Numbered from the stretch's first letter, positions 9,421 to 18,854 are shown. The stretch is DNA of 64,000 nucleotides from Prochlorococcus marinus str. SB (GCF_000760115.1 NZ_JNAS01000002.1:806001-870000), one strand, 5' to 3'. Made by a program: numbers and translations. The notes: a model not told the origin generated them from the letters alone.

Positions 9421-9494
9421 TTTTTCATCAGAAACCAGATTTCAACTTTTCCTAATTTATCAATTCTGACAAAGACCAGAATTAACAAAAAATT
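9421..9494 (+). promoter_or_regulatory. rplX-rplE gap with hairpin
   Basis: 74 bp inside the operon where most junctions are 0-15 bp. It contains a perfect 7-bp inverted repeat AATTCTG / CAGAATT with an 8-nt loop (9462-9483), ending 11 nt before the rplE ATG, and no Shine-Dalgarno. In E. coli this same junction carries the S8 repressor site of the spc operon. Any equivalent role here is inference; the sequence does not resemble the E. coli S8 site. Confidence 0.35.
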
Positions 9495-10034
9495 ATGACT
9501 CTAAAAAATCGCTACAAAGAATCAATAAGACCAAAACTTTTAAAGGACCTTGGTCTTAAGAATATTCATCAAGTACCTAAAGTTGTCAAAGTCAACGTTA
9601 ACAGAGGTCTTGGTGAGGCAGCTTCAAATTCGAAAGCTCTAGAAGCCTCTTTAAACGAAATGGCAACAATTACAGGACAAAAGGCCCTTGTGACTAGGGC
9701 TAAAAAAGCTATTGCGGGTTTTAAAATTCGTGAGGGTATGCCGATTGGTTGCACTGTTACTTTGAGAGGAGACAGGATGTATTCCTTTTTGGAGAGATTT
9801 ATAAATTTAGCTTTACCTAGAATAAGAGACTTCAGAGGAGTTAATCCAAAAAGTTTCGATGGGAGAGGGAATTATACCGTTGGAGTGAAAGAGCAATTGA
9901 TTTTTCCTGAAATCTCTTTTGATAAAATAGATTCAATAAGAGGTATGGATATAACTATTGTCACTAGTGCAAAATCAGATCAAGAAGGTAAAGCTCTTTT
10001 GCAGGAGTTAGGAATGCCTTTTAGTAAGAATTAA
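9495..10034 (+). CDS. rplE: 50S ribosomal protein L5
   Basis: 179-aa L5, which binds 5S rRNA and contacts P-site t[23 protein letters not shown], then [33 protein letters not shown] and [28 protein letters not shown] are diagnostic. It is preceded by a hairpin-bearing gap rather than an SD. rpsN (S14), which follows rplE in many bacteria, is absent: rpsH is next. Confidence 0.97.
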   Translation: MTLKNRYKESIRPKLLKDLGLKNIHQVPKVVKVNVNRGLGEAASNSKALEASLNEMATITGQKALVTRAKKAIAGFKIREGMPIGCTVTLRGDRMYSFLERFINLALPRIRDFRGVNPKSFDGRGNYTVGVKEQLIFPEISFDKIDSIRGMDITIVTSAKSDQEGKALLQELGMPFSKN

Positions 10035-10043
10035 ATTAAAACT

Positions 10044-10445
10044 ATGTCAAATCACGATCCTATTTCAGATATGCTTACTCGAATCAGAAATGCGAGTCAA
10101 AAAAAGCATACAACCACAACAATCCCAAGTTCAAAAATGTCCTTAAGTATTGCAAAAGTACTTCAAAAAGAGGGGTTCATTTCTGAAATTAACGAGGAAG
10201 GTGAAGGCTATAAATCACAATTAATACTTGGCCTGAAATATAGTGGTAAAAATAAATTCCCTACTATTCGATCTATGCAAAGAGTTAGTAAACCTGGTTT
10301 GAGAATTTATAAAAATACTAGAGCTTTACCAAAAGTTCTTGGAGGTCTCGGAGTTGCTATCATATCGACTTCTAAGGGTGTCATGAGTGATCGTGATGCT
10401 AGGAAGCAAGGTATAGGTGGTGAAGTACTCTGCTATGTTTATTAA
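10044..10445 (+). CDS. rpsH: 30S ribosomal protein S8
   Basis: 133-aa S8, a primary binder of 16S rRNA helix 21 and, in E. coli, repressor of the spc operon. [22 protein letters not shown] and the C-terminal [26 protein letters not shown] are diagnostic. It starts 9 bp after rplE with an A/T leader and no SD. Confidence 0.96.
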   Translation: MSNHDPISDMLTRIRNASQKKHTTTTIPSSKMSLSIAKVLQKEGFISEINEEGEGYKSQLILGLKYSGKNKFPTIRSMQRVSKPGLRIYKNTRALPKVLGGLGVAIISTSKGVMSDRDARKQGIGGEVLCYVY

Positions 10446-10457
10446 GGAGGATTAATC

Positions 10458-10997
10458 ATGTCAAGAATTGGAAAAACACCAGTGCTGATCCCAGATAAAG
10501 TAACTGTTGATTTTGATGGATTAACAGTAACGGTTAAAGGCCCTAAGGGTGAATTAAAACGTCAGATGCCGGAAGGAGTTAGTTTTGATAAAAAAGATAA
10601 TACTGTTGTCGTAAGTCCTACTACCACCAAAATATTCTCAAGGCAAAGACATGGTTTATGTAGAGCCTTAATTGCAAATATGGTTAAAGGGGTTAGTCAA
10701 GGTTTTTCAAAAAAGCTGGAAATTGTTGGAGTTGGATCAAGAGCACAAGTAAAAGGCAAAAATCTTGTTGTTAGTGCAGGTTATAGTCATCCTATAGAAA
10801 TGACCCCCCCTGATGGTATAACATACAAAGTTGAGAGTAATACAAACGTTACTGTATCTGGAATTGATAAGGAAATTGTTGGCAATGAAGCAGCAAAAAT
10901 CAGATCAATTAGACCCCCAGAGCCCTACAAAGGTAAAGGAATTAAATACCATGATGAGAGAATTCTCAGAAAAGCTGGTAAATCTGGCAAAAAATAA
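10458..10997 (+). CDS. rplF: 50S ribosomal protein L6
   Basis: 179-aa L6, two repeats of a beta-sandwich domain near the factor-binding site. [17 protein letters not shown] and the C-terminal [28 protein letters not shown] are diagnostic. AAGGAGG follows the rpsH stop directly, spaced well for the ATG. Confidence 0.97.
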   Translation: MSRIGKTPVLIPDKVTVDFDGLTVTVKGPKGELKRQMPEGVSFDKKDNTVVVSPTTTKIFSRQRHGLCRALIANMVKGVSQGFSKKLEIVGVGSRAQVKGKNLVVSAGYSHPIEMTPPDGITYKVESNTNVTVSGIDKEIVGNEAAKIRSIRPPEPYKGKGIKYHDERILRKAGKSGKK

Positions 10998-11011
10998 TTC
11001 CAATTAAAAAA

Positions 11012-11380
11012 ATGACCAAACTTTCAAGGAAATTACAAACTCAAAAAAGACATAGAAGATTAAGGAGATTCTTAATTGGAGATGCTATGCGTCCTAGACT
11101 GTCTGTTTTCCGCTCTAATAACCATATTTATGCCCAGGTTATAGATGATAGCGCTCAAAAAACTATTTGTTCAGCTTCAACTATTGATAAAGAACTAAGA
11201 GAAAAATCTGAGAAATTACCCTCTGATTGTAATTCCTCATCCATTGTTGGAAAATTATTAGCAAACAGAGCAATAAAAAAAGGTATCAAGCAAGTAATTT
11301 TTGACCGTGGAGGTAATTTATATCACGGAAGAGTGAAAGCACTTGCTGATGCTGCTCGTGAAGCTGGCCTAGAATTCTAA
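11012..11380 (+). CDS. rplR: 50S ribosomal protein L18
   Basis: 122-aa L18, a 5S rRNA-binding protein. [20 protein letters not shown] and the C-terminal [26 protein letters not shown] are diagnostic. It starts 14 bp after rplF without an SD. Confidence 0.96.
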   Translation: MTKLSRKLQTQKRHRRLRRFLIGDAMRPRLSVFRSNNHIYAQVIDDSAQKTICSASTIDKELREKSEKLPSDCNSSSIVGKLLANRAIKKGIKQVIFDRGGNLYHGRVKALADAAREAGLEF

Positions 11381-11396
11381 TTTTTAATTTATTACT

Positions 11397-12017
11397 ATGA
11401 CTGACACTCCAACAAAACAAGAAATTCAATCCAAGAATGATAAAGCCCCAGGAGCTATGCCTGGCGAGCAAAAAAAGAATAATCGAAATGATCGCAAAAG
11501 AAACAAAAGAGGTGATGCAAAAAATCTTGAAAGAGATTCTGATTGGCAAGAAAGGGTTGTTCAAATAAGACGTGTATCGAAAACTGTCAAGGGCGGAAAA
11601 AAAATGAGTTTTAGAGCAATAGTTGTTGTTGGTAATGAAAAAGGTCAAGTCGGAGTTGGTGTTGGTAAAGCTGGTGATGTTATTGGTGCAGTTAGAAAGG
11701 GAGTTTCAGATGGAAAAAAGAATCTTGTCAGAGTTCCATTAACGCCAAATAACTCAATACCAACTTTATCTTTAGGTAGTGATGGTGCTGCTAACGTGTT
11801 GATTAGGCCTGCCGCTCCAGGTACAGGTGTAATTGCTGGCGGTTCAATTAGAACAGTTTTAGAATTAGCAGGTATAAAAAATGTCTTAGCAAAAAGATTG
11901 GGCAGTAAAACACCTTTGAATAATGCAAGAGCTGCTATGGTAGCTCTCTCTCAATTAAGAACACATAAATCTGTTTCAAGGGAGAGAGGTATCTCACTTG
12001 AACAGCTTTACTCTTAA
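11397..12017 (+). CDS. rpsE: 30S ribosomal protein S5
   Basis: 206-aa S5, important for decoding accuracy and mRNA helicase activity. The core from about residue 50 ([45 protein letters not shown]) is standard. The first 45-50 residues are a charged, low-complexity extension found in cyanobacterial S5. No rpmD (L30) follows, in keeping with the absence of L30 from cyanobacteria. Confidence 0.97.
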   Translation: MTDTPTKQEIQSKNDKAPGAMPGEQKKNNRNDRKRNKRGDAKNLERDSDWQERVVQIRRVSKTVKGGKKMSFRAIVVVGNEKGQVGVGVGKAGDVIGAVRKGVSDGKKNLVRVPLTPNNSIPTLSLGSDGAANVLIRPAAPGTGVIAGGSIRTVLELAGIKNVLAKRLGSKTPLNNARAAMVALSQLRTHKSVSRERGISLEQLYS

Positions 12018-12022
12018 AAATC

Positions 12023-12481
12023 ATGACTTCAACATTAAATACACTTAAATCAAACTCTGGCTCTAGAAAGAAAAAATTAAGAAAGGGTAGAGGTATTGCA
12101 GCTGGTCAGGGTGCTTCATGTGGTTTTGGAATGAGAGGACAAAAGTCACGTTCTGGAAGACCCACACGGCCAGGTTTTGAAGGTGGCCAAATGCCTTTGT
12201 ATAGAAGAGTTCCAAAATTAAAGCACTTTGAAATAATTAATCAAAAGAACTTTTCTATAATTAATCTAGAAAAATTAAATGATTTCAAAGATAACGATAC
12301 TGTTAACATAGACTCACTAGTTAAGAAAGGATTGATCTTCAAGCCCAAATTTCCTTTAAAAATTCTTGGTAATGGAAAACTTAATGTGAAGTTAAAAGTC
12401 CAAGCCCATGCATTTACAAAAGTTGCGAAACAAAAAATTGAGGACGCAGGTGGATCCTGTGAGCTTATAAATAATAAATAA
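12023..12481 (+). CDS. rplO: 50S ribosomal protein L15
   Basis: 152-aa L15. The Gly/Arg/Lys-rich start [33 protein letters not shown] and [13 protein letters not shown] are diagnostic. It starts 5 bp after rpsE, where rpmD would sit in other bacteria. The next gene is secY, the conserved spc order. Confidence 0.96.
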   Translation: MTSTLNTLKSNSGSRKKKLRKGRGIAAGQGASCGFGMRGQKSRSGRPTRPGFEGGQMPLYRRVPKLKHFEIINQKNFSIINLEKLNDFKDNDTVNIDSLVKKGLIFKPKFPLKILGNGKLNVKLKVQAHAFTKVAKQKIEDAGGSCELINNK

Positions 12482-12510
12482 ATTTGCTAACAATTTAGGT
12501 AAACTTCAAA

Positions 12511-13830
12511 ATGTTTGTCAATAAAAGTAGAAATCCTGGCGCTTCTGAAATTCTTTCCCAATTATTTTTAAATAAAGAGCTAAGAAGTAGAGTTTTAACA
12601 ACTTTAGGTCTTCTTCTTTTAGTAAGACTTGGTATCTATATCCCCATGCCTGGGATTGATAGAGTTGCTTTTAAAAGTTTTATAGATCAAGGGGGTCAAT
12701 TAATAGGTTTTTTAGATATTTTTACTGGAGGAGGAATTTCAACTTTAGGAATATTCGCATTAGGCATACTTCCTTTTATCAACGCATCAATTATTATTCA
12801 GCTTCTAACAGCTTCTTTGCCTGTACTTGAAGATTTACAAAAAAATGAAGGAGAAGCGGGAAGAAGAAAAATTGCTCAAATAACTAGATACGTTTCATTA
12901 GGATGGGGTTTTTTGCAAAGTATAATTTTTTCTTTAATTCTCAGACAATATGCTATCGAAGGTATAAGTGAAACTACATTTGTCTTACAAACCTCCATTG
13001 CCTTAGTTACTGGTTCAATGTTGGTAATGTGGTTTAGTGAAATAATTACAGAGAAAGGGATAGGTCAAGGTGCTTCACTGGTAATTTTTTTGAATATTGT
13101 TTCGACATTACCTAAGGCTCTGAGTTCAACTATTGAAAAAGCTCAAACTGGCGATAGAGGAGATGTTTTAGGTATAGCTGTTTTACTTGGAGTATTTTTA
13201 CTGACAATTGTTGGGATCATTTTTGTTCAAGAGGGAGCCAGACGCATTCCTATTGTTAGTGCAAAAAGGCAAATAGGAAATTCAACACTTCTTCCTACAA
13301 GGCAAAGTTATTTACCTTTGAAATTAAATGCAGGAGGAGTAATGCCTATTATATTTGCATCTGCTTTAATCTTTTTACCCATAACCATTGCAAATGTTAC
13401 GGGAAATCCAGTCTTAATAAAGTTAGCGAGTAGTTTAAATCCAGGATCTTCTAATCCATGGCCATATGCTCTTACATTCTTCTCCTTGATTTTGGGGTTC
13501 TCTTATTTTTATGCATCTCTTACCATCAATCCAGTGGATGTTGCTTCAAATTTAAAGAAAGGAGGAGTAGCGATACCAGGAGTTAGACCAGGAAGTAATA
13601 CAGCAAACTATCTATCAGGTATACAAAATAGGCTGACATTATTGGGAGGATTATTTCTGGGTTCAGTAGCCATAATCCCAGCTGCAGTAGAAAGAGCTAC
13701 AAATGTTCAGACCTTTCAAGGTTTAGGAGCTACTTCATTACTTATTCTTGTGGGTGTTGCTATAGATACTGCTAAGCAAATTCAAACTTATGTTATTTCA
13801 CAAAGGTATGAGGGACTAATTAATAATTAA
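12511..13830 (+). CDS. secY: Preprotein translocase subunit SecY
   Basis: 439-aa channel subunit of the Sec translocon, serving both thylakoid and plasma membranes in cyanobacteria. Ten transmembrane segments are discernible. The plug and TM2 region ([33 protein letters not shown]) and the cytosolic loop [11 protein letters not shown] are conserved. The C-terminal YEGLINN is short. It shares one base with adk (TAATG). Confidence 0.97.
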   Translation: MFVNKSRNPGASEILSQLFLNKELRSRVLTTLGLLLLVRLGIYIPMPGIDRVAFKSFIDQGGQLIGFLDIFTGGGISTLGIFALGILPFINASIIIQLLTASLPVLEDLQKNEGEAGRRKIAQITRYVSLGWGFLQSIIFSLILRQYAIEGISETTFVLQTSIALVTGSMLVMWFSEIITEKGIGQGASLVIFLNIVSTLPKALSSTIEKAQTGDRGDVLGIAVLLGVFLLTIVGIIFVQEGARRIPIVSAKRQIGNSTLLPTRQSYLPLKLNAGGVMPIIFASALIFLPITIANVTGNPVLIKLASSLNPGSSNPWPYALTFFSLILGFSYFYASLTINPVDVASNLKKGGVAIPGVRPGSNTANYLSGIQNRLTLLGGLFLGSVAIIPAAVERATNVQTFQGLGATSLLILVGVAIDTAKQIQTYVISQRYEGLINN

Positions 13831-14378
13831 TGAAGAAACATTTACTATTTTTAGGAGCTCCTGGAGCAGGGAAAGGGACGCAAGCGGAATTGCTAAGTCA
13901 AACTAATTCTTACTTACACCTTTCTACTGGTGAATTATTAAGAAAAGAAATCGAAATGAATACTGCCCTTGGTATCCAGGTAAAAGATATTATGAATCGA
14001 GGGGAACTTGTTAGTGACGAACTTGTATTAAAGATAGTAAGACATAATTTAGTTAAGGATAATGAAGGTTGGATTTTAGATGGTTACCCAAGAAATTTAT
14101 CTCAAGCAAATTCATTGAATGAAGTCCTCAATGAAATAAATCAACCTTTAGAAGTGGTGTTTTATTTAGATATTCCAGAAGAAGTGCTAATTAAGCGTTT
14201 GCTTTTAAGAGGGAGAAAAGATGATACTGAAGAGACAATTAGAACAAGAGTTGATATTTATAAAAAAACTACAGAACCACTGATTCAATATTTCAAAGAT
14301 CTCTCATTGTTAGAATATATTGATGCTGATAGAGATTTAAAAACTATTTCCTCTGATATCAAACAAAAAATGGCATGA
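13830..14378 (+). CDS. adk: Adenylate kinase
   Basis: 182-aa ATP:AMP phosphotransferase. P-loop [10 protein letters not shown] at residues 9-18, AMP-binding [10 protein letters not shown], and DGYPRN at residues 84-89. The LID is the short form ([14 protein letters not shown]), lacking the zinc-binding insert of long adenylate kinases. Start overlaps the secY stop by one base. infA, which follows adk in several bacteria, is not present before rpmJ. Confidence 0.96.
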   Translation: MKKHLLFLGAPGAGKGTQAELLSQTNSYLHLSTGELLRKEIEMNTALGIQVKDIMNRGELVSDELVLKIVRHNLVKDNEGWILDGYPRNLSQANSLNEVLNEINQPLEVVFYLDIPEEVLIKRLLLRGRKDDTEETIRTRVDIYKKTTEPLIQYFKDLSLLEYIDADRDLKTISSDIKQKMA

Positions 14379-14391
14379 CGATGATGTAGAA

Positions 14392-14397
14392 TATAAT
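14392..14397 (+). promoter_or_regulatory. Candidate -10 box for rpmJ-rpsM-rpsK-rpoA
   Basis: A perfect TATAAT in the 45-bp adk-rpmJ gap, about 27 bp before the rpmJ ATG. No convincing -35 element at 16-18 bp upstream; Prochlorococcus promoters are known to rely mainly on the -10 box. It could be an internal promoter for the alpha operon. Confidence 0.35.
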
Positions 14398-14423
14398 ATT
14401 AACGTTTTATTTGTTAAACCCCT

Positions 14424-14540
14424 ATGAAGGTCAGATCTTCAGTCAAAAAAATTAGTCCTGACGATCAGATCGTGAGGAGAAGAGGTAAAATCTATGTTAT
14501 TAACAAGAAAAGACCTCGCAATAAACAACGTCAGGGTTAA
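14424..14540 (+). CDS. rpmJ: 50S ribosomal protein L36, zinc-ligand-free form
   Basis: 38 codons read directly from the DNA: begins MKVRSSVKK and ends [12 protein letters not shown]. Length and both ends match L36. Canonical L36 binds zinc through Cys11, Cys14, Cys27 and His33; here those positions are Ser, Asp, Asn and Asn, so this is a fully C-minus variant that cannot bind zinc. Position between adk and rpsM is the conserved place for rpmJ. No SD; the leader is AACCCCT. Confidence 0.93.
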   Translation: MKVRSSVKKISPDDQIVRRRGKIYVINKKRPRNKQRQG

Positions 14541-14551
14541 ATTTCAACCCT
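14533..14551 (+). promoter_or_regulatory. Hairpin across the rpmJ stop codon
   Basis: AGGGTT / AACCCT with a 7-nt loop; the rpmJ TAA lies at the loop edge. No U-tract follows, so it is unlikely to be a terminator; an RNA-processing or 3'-end-stability element is possible. Confidence 0.3.
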
Positions 14552-14581
14552 TAAATTCAAACTTTTACTTATTCAAAACAC

Positions 14582-14947
14582 GTGGCCAGGATTGCAGGAA
14601 TTGACATACCTCGCGAAAAGCGAGTTGAAATTGCACTAACATACGTCTATGGGATTGGTTTAACGAGATCAAAGCTAATTCTTGCTGATACGGGTGTAAA
14701 CCCAGATACTCGTGTCAAAGATCTTTCAGATTCTGATGTTCAAAAACTTAGGGGTGCCACAGAAGAATTCACTTTGGAAGGGGATTTGAGAAGAAAAGAG
14801 GGAATGGCTTTAAAACGTCTACAAGATATTGGGTGTATAAGAGGAAGAAGACATAGAATGAGTCTTCCAGTAAGAGGTCAAAGAACTAGAACAAATGCCA
14901 GAACAAGACGTGGCTCTAGGAAAACGGTTGCTGGAAGAAAAAAATAA
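14582..14947 (+). CDS. rpsM: 30S ribosomal protein S13
   Basis: 121-aa S13, which contacts tRNAs and forms bridge B1 at the 30S head. GTG start giving [27 protein letters not shown]-terminal [24 protein letters not shown]. The start has no SD; the leader is A/T- and C-rich. Confidence 0.96.
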   Translation: MARIAGIDIPREKRVEIALTYVYGIGLTRSKLILADTGVNPDTRVKDLSDSDVQKLRGATEEFTLEGDLRRKEGMALKRLQDIGCIRGRRHRMSLPVRGQRTRTNARTRRGSRKTVAGRKK

Positions 14948-14991
14948 TTAACTAAATCTATCTACAAATTGAAGTACTAAATTAAAACATT

Positions 14992-15384
14992 ATGCCAGCT
15001 ACAGTAAAAAAAACAGGTTCAAAGAAATCTAAACGTAATGTACCTAATGGTGTGGTACATATCCAAAGCACATTTAATAATACTATCGTCTCAATTACTG
15101 ACACCTCTGGGCATGTAATTTCTTGGTCTTCAGCAGGTGCCAGTGGATTCAAAGGTGCCCGTAAAGGTACTCCATTTGCTGCTCAAACAGCTGCTGAAGC
15201 TGCAGCTAGAAGAGCACTTGATCAAGGCATGAGACAAATAGAAGTACTTGTTAGAGGCCCTGGCGCAGGTAGGGAAACGGCCATAAGAGCTTTACAAGTG
15301 GCCGGATTAGAAATAACTCTAATAAGAGATGTCACTCCATTACCTCATAATGGATGTAGAAGACCTAAACGGAGACGCGTTTAG
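14992..15384 (+). CDS. rpsK: 30S ribosomal protein S11
   Basis: 130-aa S11, in the 30S platform at the Shine-Dalgarno cleft. [31 protein letters not shown] and the C-terminal [20 protein letters not shown] are diagnostic. Its stop codon is buried in a strong RNA hairpin (15361-15388). Confidence 0.97.
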   Translation: MPATVKKTGSKKSKRNVPNGVVHIQSTFNNTIVSITDTSGHVISWSSAGASGFKGARKGTPFAAQTAAEAAARRALDQGMRQIEVLVRGPGAGRETAIRALQVAGLEITLIRDVTPLPHNGCRRPKRRRV

Positions 15385-15388
15385 GTCT
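15361..15388 (+). promoter_or_regulatory. 10-bp hairpin over the rpsK stop codon
   Basis: Perfect inverted repeat AGACCTAAAC / GTTTAGGTCT with the 8-nt loop GGAGACGC; the rpsK TAG is inside the right arm. It is followed 13 bp later by C7 then A9 (15401-15416), not by a T-run, so it is not a standard terminator. It separates rpsK from rpoA and may affect the relative output of rpoA or mRNA processing. Confidence 0.45.
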
Positions 15389-15437
15389 TAACCATTCTCA
15401 CCCCCCCAAAAAAAAACTCTTAACCTCATTATTTTCC

Positions 15438-16376
15438 GTGTTGCAATACCAGATAGACAGAATCGACCATCAAATATCAGATGATCGCTCCCAGACAGGA
15501 ACTTTTTTAATTGGTCCTCTAGAAAGGGGACAGGCTACAACTTTGGGTAATTCTCTTAGAAGAGTCCTTATGGGAGGACTTGAAGGGAGTGCAGTGACTG
15601 CAGTAAGAATAGCTGGAATTAATCATGAATATGCCACTATTCCTGGAGTTAGAGAAGACGTTTTAGATATTCTCCTCAATTGCAAGCAATTATCAATAAA
15701 TAGCTCTAATCCAGAGCTTGAAATTGGCAGGTTAGTAGCTAGTGGCCCAATGGAGGTGAAGGCGAATGATATTCAATTCTCCTCTCAAGTTGAAATTGTT
15801 GATGGCGAAAAACCGATCGCGACTATTCAAGAGGGTCATAATTTAGAATTGGAAATCCATGTTGAAAGAGGTGTTGGATATAGACCTGTGGATCGAAAGA
15901 GTGAAGAGACAACTGCAATTGATTTACTTCAAATAGATGCTGTATTTATGCCGGTGAAAAGAGTGAATTTTACGATTGATGAAACCGCTGTAGCAGAAGG
16001 AGGAACAGGAAGAGAAAGATTAAAAATGGAGGTAGTAACAGATGGCTCAACAAGTCCTGACGATGCTATTGCTCAAGCTGCAAATCAATTAATAGAACTC
16101 TTCCAACCCCTTGCTACTGTAACAATGGTTGAAGAAATTCCTGAGGAACCTGAACCATCTCCTGAAGCTCAAATTCCGCTCGAGGAACTAAACTTGTCCG
16201 TTAGAGCATATAATTGTTTAAAACGGGCGCAAGTTAACTCAGTTTCGGATTTAATGGGCTTCAGTTATGAAGATCTTCTTGAAATTAAGAACTTTGGCTC
16301 TAAATCTGCAGACGAGGTTATTGAAGCTCTCGAGCGCATAGGCATTTCTATTCCACAAAGTAGAACATCTGTTTAA
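15438..16376 (+). CDS. rpoA: DNA-directed RNA polymerase subunit alpha
   Basis: 312 aa. The N-terminal dimerisation domain ([33 protein letters not shown]) and the C-terminal domain (from about residue 240: [22 protein letters not shown]...[14 protein letters not shown]) that contacts UP elements and activators are joined by a Pro/Glu-rich linker. Start GTG at 15438, followed at once by TTG, which is an equally weak alternative one codon downstream. The weak start and the 53-bp gap with a hairpin and homopolymers suggest rpoA is translated at a lower rate than its ribosomal neighbours (inference). Confidence 0.97.
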   Translation: MLQYQIDRIDHQISDDRSQTGTFLIGPLERGQATTLGNSLRRVLMGGLEGSAVTAVRIAGINHEYATIPGVREDVLDILLNCKQLSINSSNPELEIGRLVASGPMEVKANDIQFSSQVEIVDGEKPIATIQEGHNLELEIHVERGVGYRPVDRKSEETTAIDLLQIDAVFMPVKRVNFTIDETAVAEGGTGRERLKMEVVTDGSTSPDDAIAQAANQLIELFQPLATVTMVEEIPEEPEPSPEAQIPLEELNLSVRAYNCLKRAQVNSVSDLMGFSYEDLLEIKNFGSKSADEVIEALERIGISIPQSRTSV

Positions 16377-16390
16377 CAACTTTTAAGATT

Positions 16391-16741
16391 ATGAGACACC
16401 AACTTAGAATTCCATTATTAAGTAAACCTGCTGACCAGAGGAAAGCACTTCTAAGAGGTTTAACTACACAATTAATTAGGGAAGGTAGAGTAACGACAAC
16501 AAAAGCTAGGGCAAAAGCTTTAAGAAACGAAGCTGAAAGAATGATTTCACTTGCCAAAGAGGGAAGTTTAGCTTCCAGGAGAAGAGCTATTGGATATATT
16601 TATGATAAGAAATTAGTTCATTCATTATTTGAAAAAGCAAAGGAAAGATATGGAGACAGAAATGGAGGTTATACACGCATAGTAAGAACTGTATCTAGAA
16701 AAGGTGATAACGCTCAGATGGCCATCATCGAGCTAGTTTAA
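16391..16741 (+). CDS. rplQ: 50S ribosomal protein L17
   Basis: 116-aa L17. [42 protein letters not shown] is characteristic, and the C-terminal [24 protein letters not shown] is complete. It follows rpoA by 14 bp, the usual end of the alpha operon. Confidence 0.97.
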   Translation: MRHQLRIPLLSKPADQRKALLRGLTTQLIREGRVTTTKARAKALRNEAERMISLAKEGSLASRRRAIGYIYDKKLVHSLFEKAKERYGDRNGGYTRIVRTVSRKGDNAQMAIIELV

Positions 16742-16777
16742 GTTAGTTAATAAAGGGGCTTTTTGGAAAAATAACTT

Positions 16778-17584
16778 TTGAAAAGGGTAGCTTTACTAGT
16801 CCAATATGACGGATCTCATTATTCAGGTTGGCAAAAACAAAAAAATACAACCACTGTTCAAGAAATTTTAGAAAGAGCTCTCTTAAAGATTACAAATCAT
16901 AAAGTAAAGACATTTGCAGCAGGTAGGACTGATGCTGGTGTTCATGCATCAGGTCAAGTAGTACACTTTGATGTTGATTGTGTTATTCCAGGAGATAGTT
17001 ATTCTGATGTTTTAAATAATCTTTTACCCTTAACAATTAGGATCTTGGAATCAGTTGAGGTTAAAGATAATTGGCATGCATGCTATTCAGCAATATATAG
17101 ACATTATCGATATGTTATTAATAACAGTAAATTCCCTAACTTGTTTATCAATAATTGGTCATGGCATAGATATCAAAAAGTATTAGATGAAGATTTAATG
17201 TTAAATGCATCCAAGCGAATGGAAGGAGAACATGATTTTTTTGCTTTTCAGAAAAGTGGTTCTAATAGAATAAACTCTATTACAAATATAAAAAATATAG
17301 ATATTAAAAGAGTAGAAAATTTGATTTTTGTTGATATTAAAGCTACTGGTTTTCTATATGGAATGGTCCGTTTAATTGTTGGTCAATTAGTTTTAGTTGG
17401 AGAAAAAAAAATATCGCCAGAAATTTTTACAGACAGATGGGTAAATAAAAAGAAAAATGATGTTAAAGAATCTGCTCCTGCTAAAGGGTTATGTTTTGTA
17501 AATGCTGTTTATGAAGAAAATATTTTTAAAAAGATTAATTACGATGATTTTTTCCCTGTATTTTTAATTAAGGGTTTTTCTTAA
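16778..17584 (+). CDS. truA: tRNA pseudouridine(38-40) synthase
   Basis: 268-aa enzyme converting U38-U40 in the anticodon arm to pseudouridine. Catalytic aspartate in FAAGRTDAGVHASGQVVHFD; second half with GTGFLYGMVR-like ATGFLYGMVRLIVG. TTG start (MKRVALLVQYDGSHYSGWQKQ), 36 bp after rplQ. Its place between rplQ and rplM is a common arrangement (rplQ-truA-rplM-rpsI). Confidence 0.96.
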   Translation: MKRVALLVQYDGSHYSGWQKQKNTTTVQEILERALLKITNHKVKTFAAGRTDAGVHASGQVVHFDVDCVIPGDSYSDVLNNLLPLTIRILESVEVKDNWHACYSAIYRHYRYVINNSKFPNLFINNWSWHRYQKVLDEDLMLNASKRMEGEHDFFAFQKSGSNRINSITNIKNIDIKRVENLIFVDIKATGFLYGMVRLIVGQLVLVGEKKISPEIFTDRWVNKKKNDVKESAPAKGLCFVNAVYEENIFKKINYDDFFPVFLIKGFS

Positions 17585-17675
17585 GTAAAATTTAATTAAA
17601 GCGGAATTTTGTATATAAATCATCCAAAACTGTTGTTTAATATTCCTCCAATAAGGTAGAATTTATAACTAACTT

Positions 17676-17695
17676 AAATTTATTTGCATAAATTT
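17676..17695 (+). promoter_or_regulatory. Hairpin at the rplM translation start
   Basis: AAATTTAT / ATAAATTT with the 4-nt loop TTGC, extendable by two G-U pairs, ending 5 nt before the rplM ATG at 17701. It occupies the place of a Shine-Dalgarno, which is absent. In E. coli the rplM-rpsI leader is the site of L13 feedback; a similar role here is inferred. Arms are pure A/T, so chance occurrence is possible. Confidence 0.35.
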
Positions 17696-17700
17696 GGTAA

Positions 17701-18132
17701 ATGAATAAAACAATTACTCCATCTTTAGAAACCATTGAAAGAAATTGGTTTTTAGTTGACGCAAAAGATAAGACACTTGGTAGACTTGCTACAGAAATTG
17801 CAACTGTATTGAGAGGTAAGAATAAACCAACATTCACACCTCATCTAGATACAGGAGATTTTGTCATAGTAGTAAATGCCGAAAAAGTTGAGGTAACAGG
17901 TAAAAAAGCATCACAAAAGTTGTATAGGAGACATTCTGGAAGGCCCGGAGGAATGAAAATTGAAAAATTTGAGTCTCTACAAGAAAGAATTCCTGAAAGA
18001 ATCATTGAGCAAGCTGTTAAAGGTATGCTGCCTCATAATTCTTTAGGAAGACAGCAATTTAAAAAACTAAAAGTTTATAAAGGTGCTGATCATCCTCATG
18101 CTGCTCAGAATCCTGTATTATTAAATAGTTAA
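17701..18132 (+). CDS. rplM: 50S ribosomal protein L13
   Basis: 143-aa L13. [47 protein letters not shown] is diagnostic, and [20 protein letters not shown] follows. Preceded by a 116-bp gap with a hairpin against the start codon. rpsI follows after 9 bp. Confidence 0.97.
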   Translation: MNKTITPSLETIERNWFLVDAKDKTLGRLATEIATVLRGKNKPTFTPHLDTGDFVIVVNAEKVEVTGKKASQKLYRRHSGRPGGMKIEKFESLQERIPERIIEQAVKGMLPHNSLGRQQFKKLKVYKGADHPHAAQNPVLLNS

Positions 18133-18141
18133 TTTATCAAA

Positions 18142-18552
18142 ATGAATAGTCAAATAAAAAACAAAGCTGTGTATTGGGGAACTGGAAGAAGAAAAACTTC
18201 AGTAGCTAGAGTTCGCTTGATTCCAGGAAATGGATTAATAAAAATCAATGGTCGTGCTGGAGATGATTACTTAAACTTTAATCCTCTGCACTTAAATTCA
18301 ATAAAAGCACCTTTGCAAACATTAGGCCTTGAAAATTCTTATGATATTTTGGTAAATGTTTTTGGAGGTGGATTGACTGGTCAAGCTGATGCTATAAAGC
18401 AAGGTGCAGCTCGAGCACTTTGCGAATTATCTCCTGAAAATAGGAAACCGCTAAAAACTGAAGGCCATCTTAGTAGAGATCCTAGAGCTAAGGAAAGAAG
18501 AAAATATGGTCTTAAAAAAGCAAGAAAAGCTCCTCAATTCTCTAAACGTTAA
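18142..18552 (+). CDS. rpsI: 30S ribosomal protein S9
   Basis: 136-aa S9, whose basic C-terminal tail reaches the P-site tRNA anticodon loop. [21 protein letters not shown] at the start and [24 protein letters not shown] at the end; the terminal Ser-Lys-Arg is conserved. Confidence 0.97.
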   Translation: MNSQIKNKAVYWGTGRRKTSVARVRLIPGNGLIKINGRAGDDYLNFNPLHLNSIKAPLQTLGLENSYDILVNVFGGGLTGQADAIKQGAARALCELSPENRKPLKTEGHLSRDPRAKERRKYGLKKARKAPQFSKR

Positions 18553-18565
18553 AGGAATTTAAATC

Positions 18566-18826
18566 ATGCCAAAATCAGAAATACACCCAAAATGGTATCC
18601 AGATGCAAAAGTTATTTGTAATGGAGAAGTTGTAATGACTACTGGCTCCACACAGCCTGAATTACATGTTGATGTTTGGAGTGGTAATCATCCATTCTTC
18701 ACTGGAACTCAAAAGATTCTTGATACAGAAGGTAGGGTTGATAGGTTTATGAAAAAATATGGAATGGGTTCAGCCGATACTGCTTCCTCAACAGAGAAAA
18801 AAGAAGAAACAGATTCTAAAAAATAG
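18566..18826 (+). CDS. rpmE: 50S ribosomal protein L31, C-minus form
   Basis: 86-aa L31. MPKSEIHPKWYPDAKVICNGEVVM and VWSGNHPFFTGTQKI match the cyanobacterial L31 type. In zinc-binding L31 the second pair of cysteines sits in VCSKCHPFFTG; here the same positions read VWSGNHPFFTG, and only one cysteine of the first pair remains, so zinc cannot be coordinated. A Glu/Ser/Lys-rich tail of about 18 residues is added. RBS AAAGGAA. Confidence 0.95.
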   Translation: MPKSEIHPKWYPDAKVICNGEVVMTTGSTQPELHVDVWSGNHPFFTGTQKILDTEGRVDRFMKKYGMGSADTASSTEKKEETDSKK

Positions 18827-18854
18827 AATTTTCAAAAATCAAGCATAATTTCAA

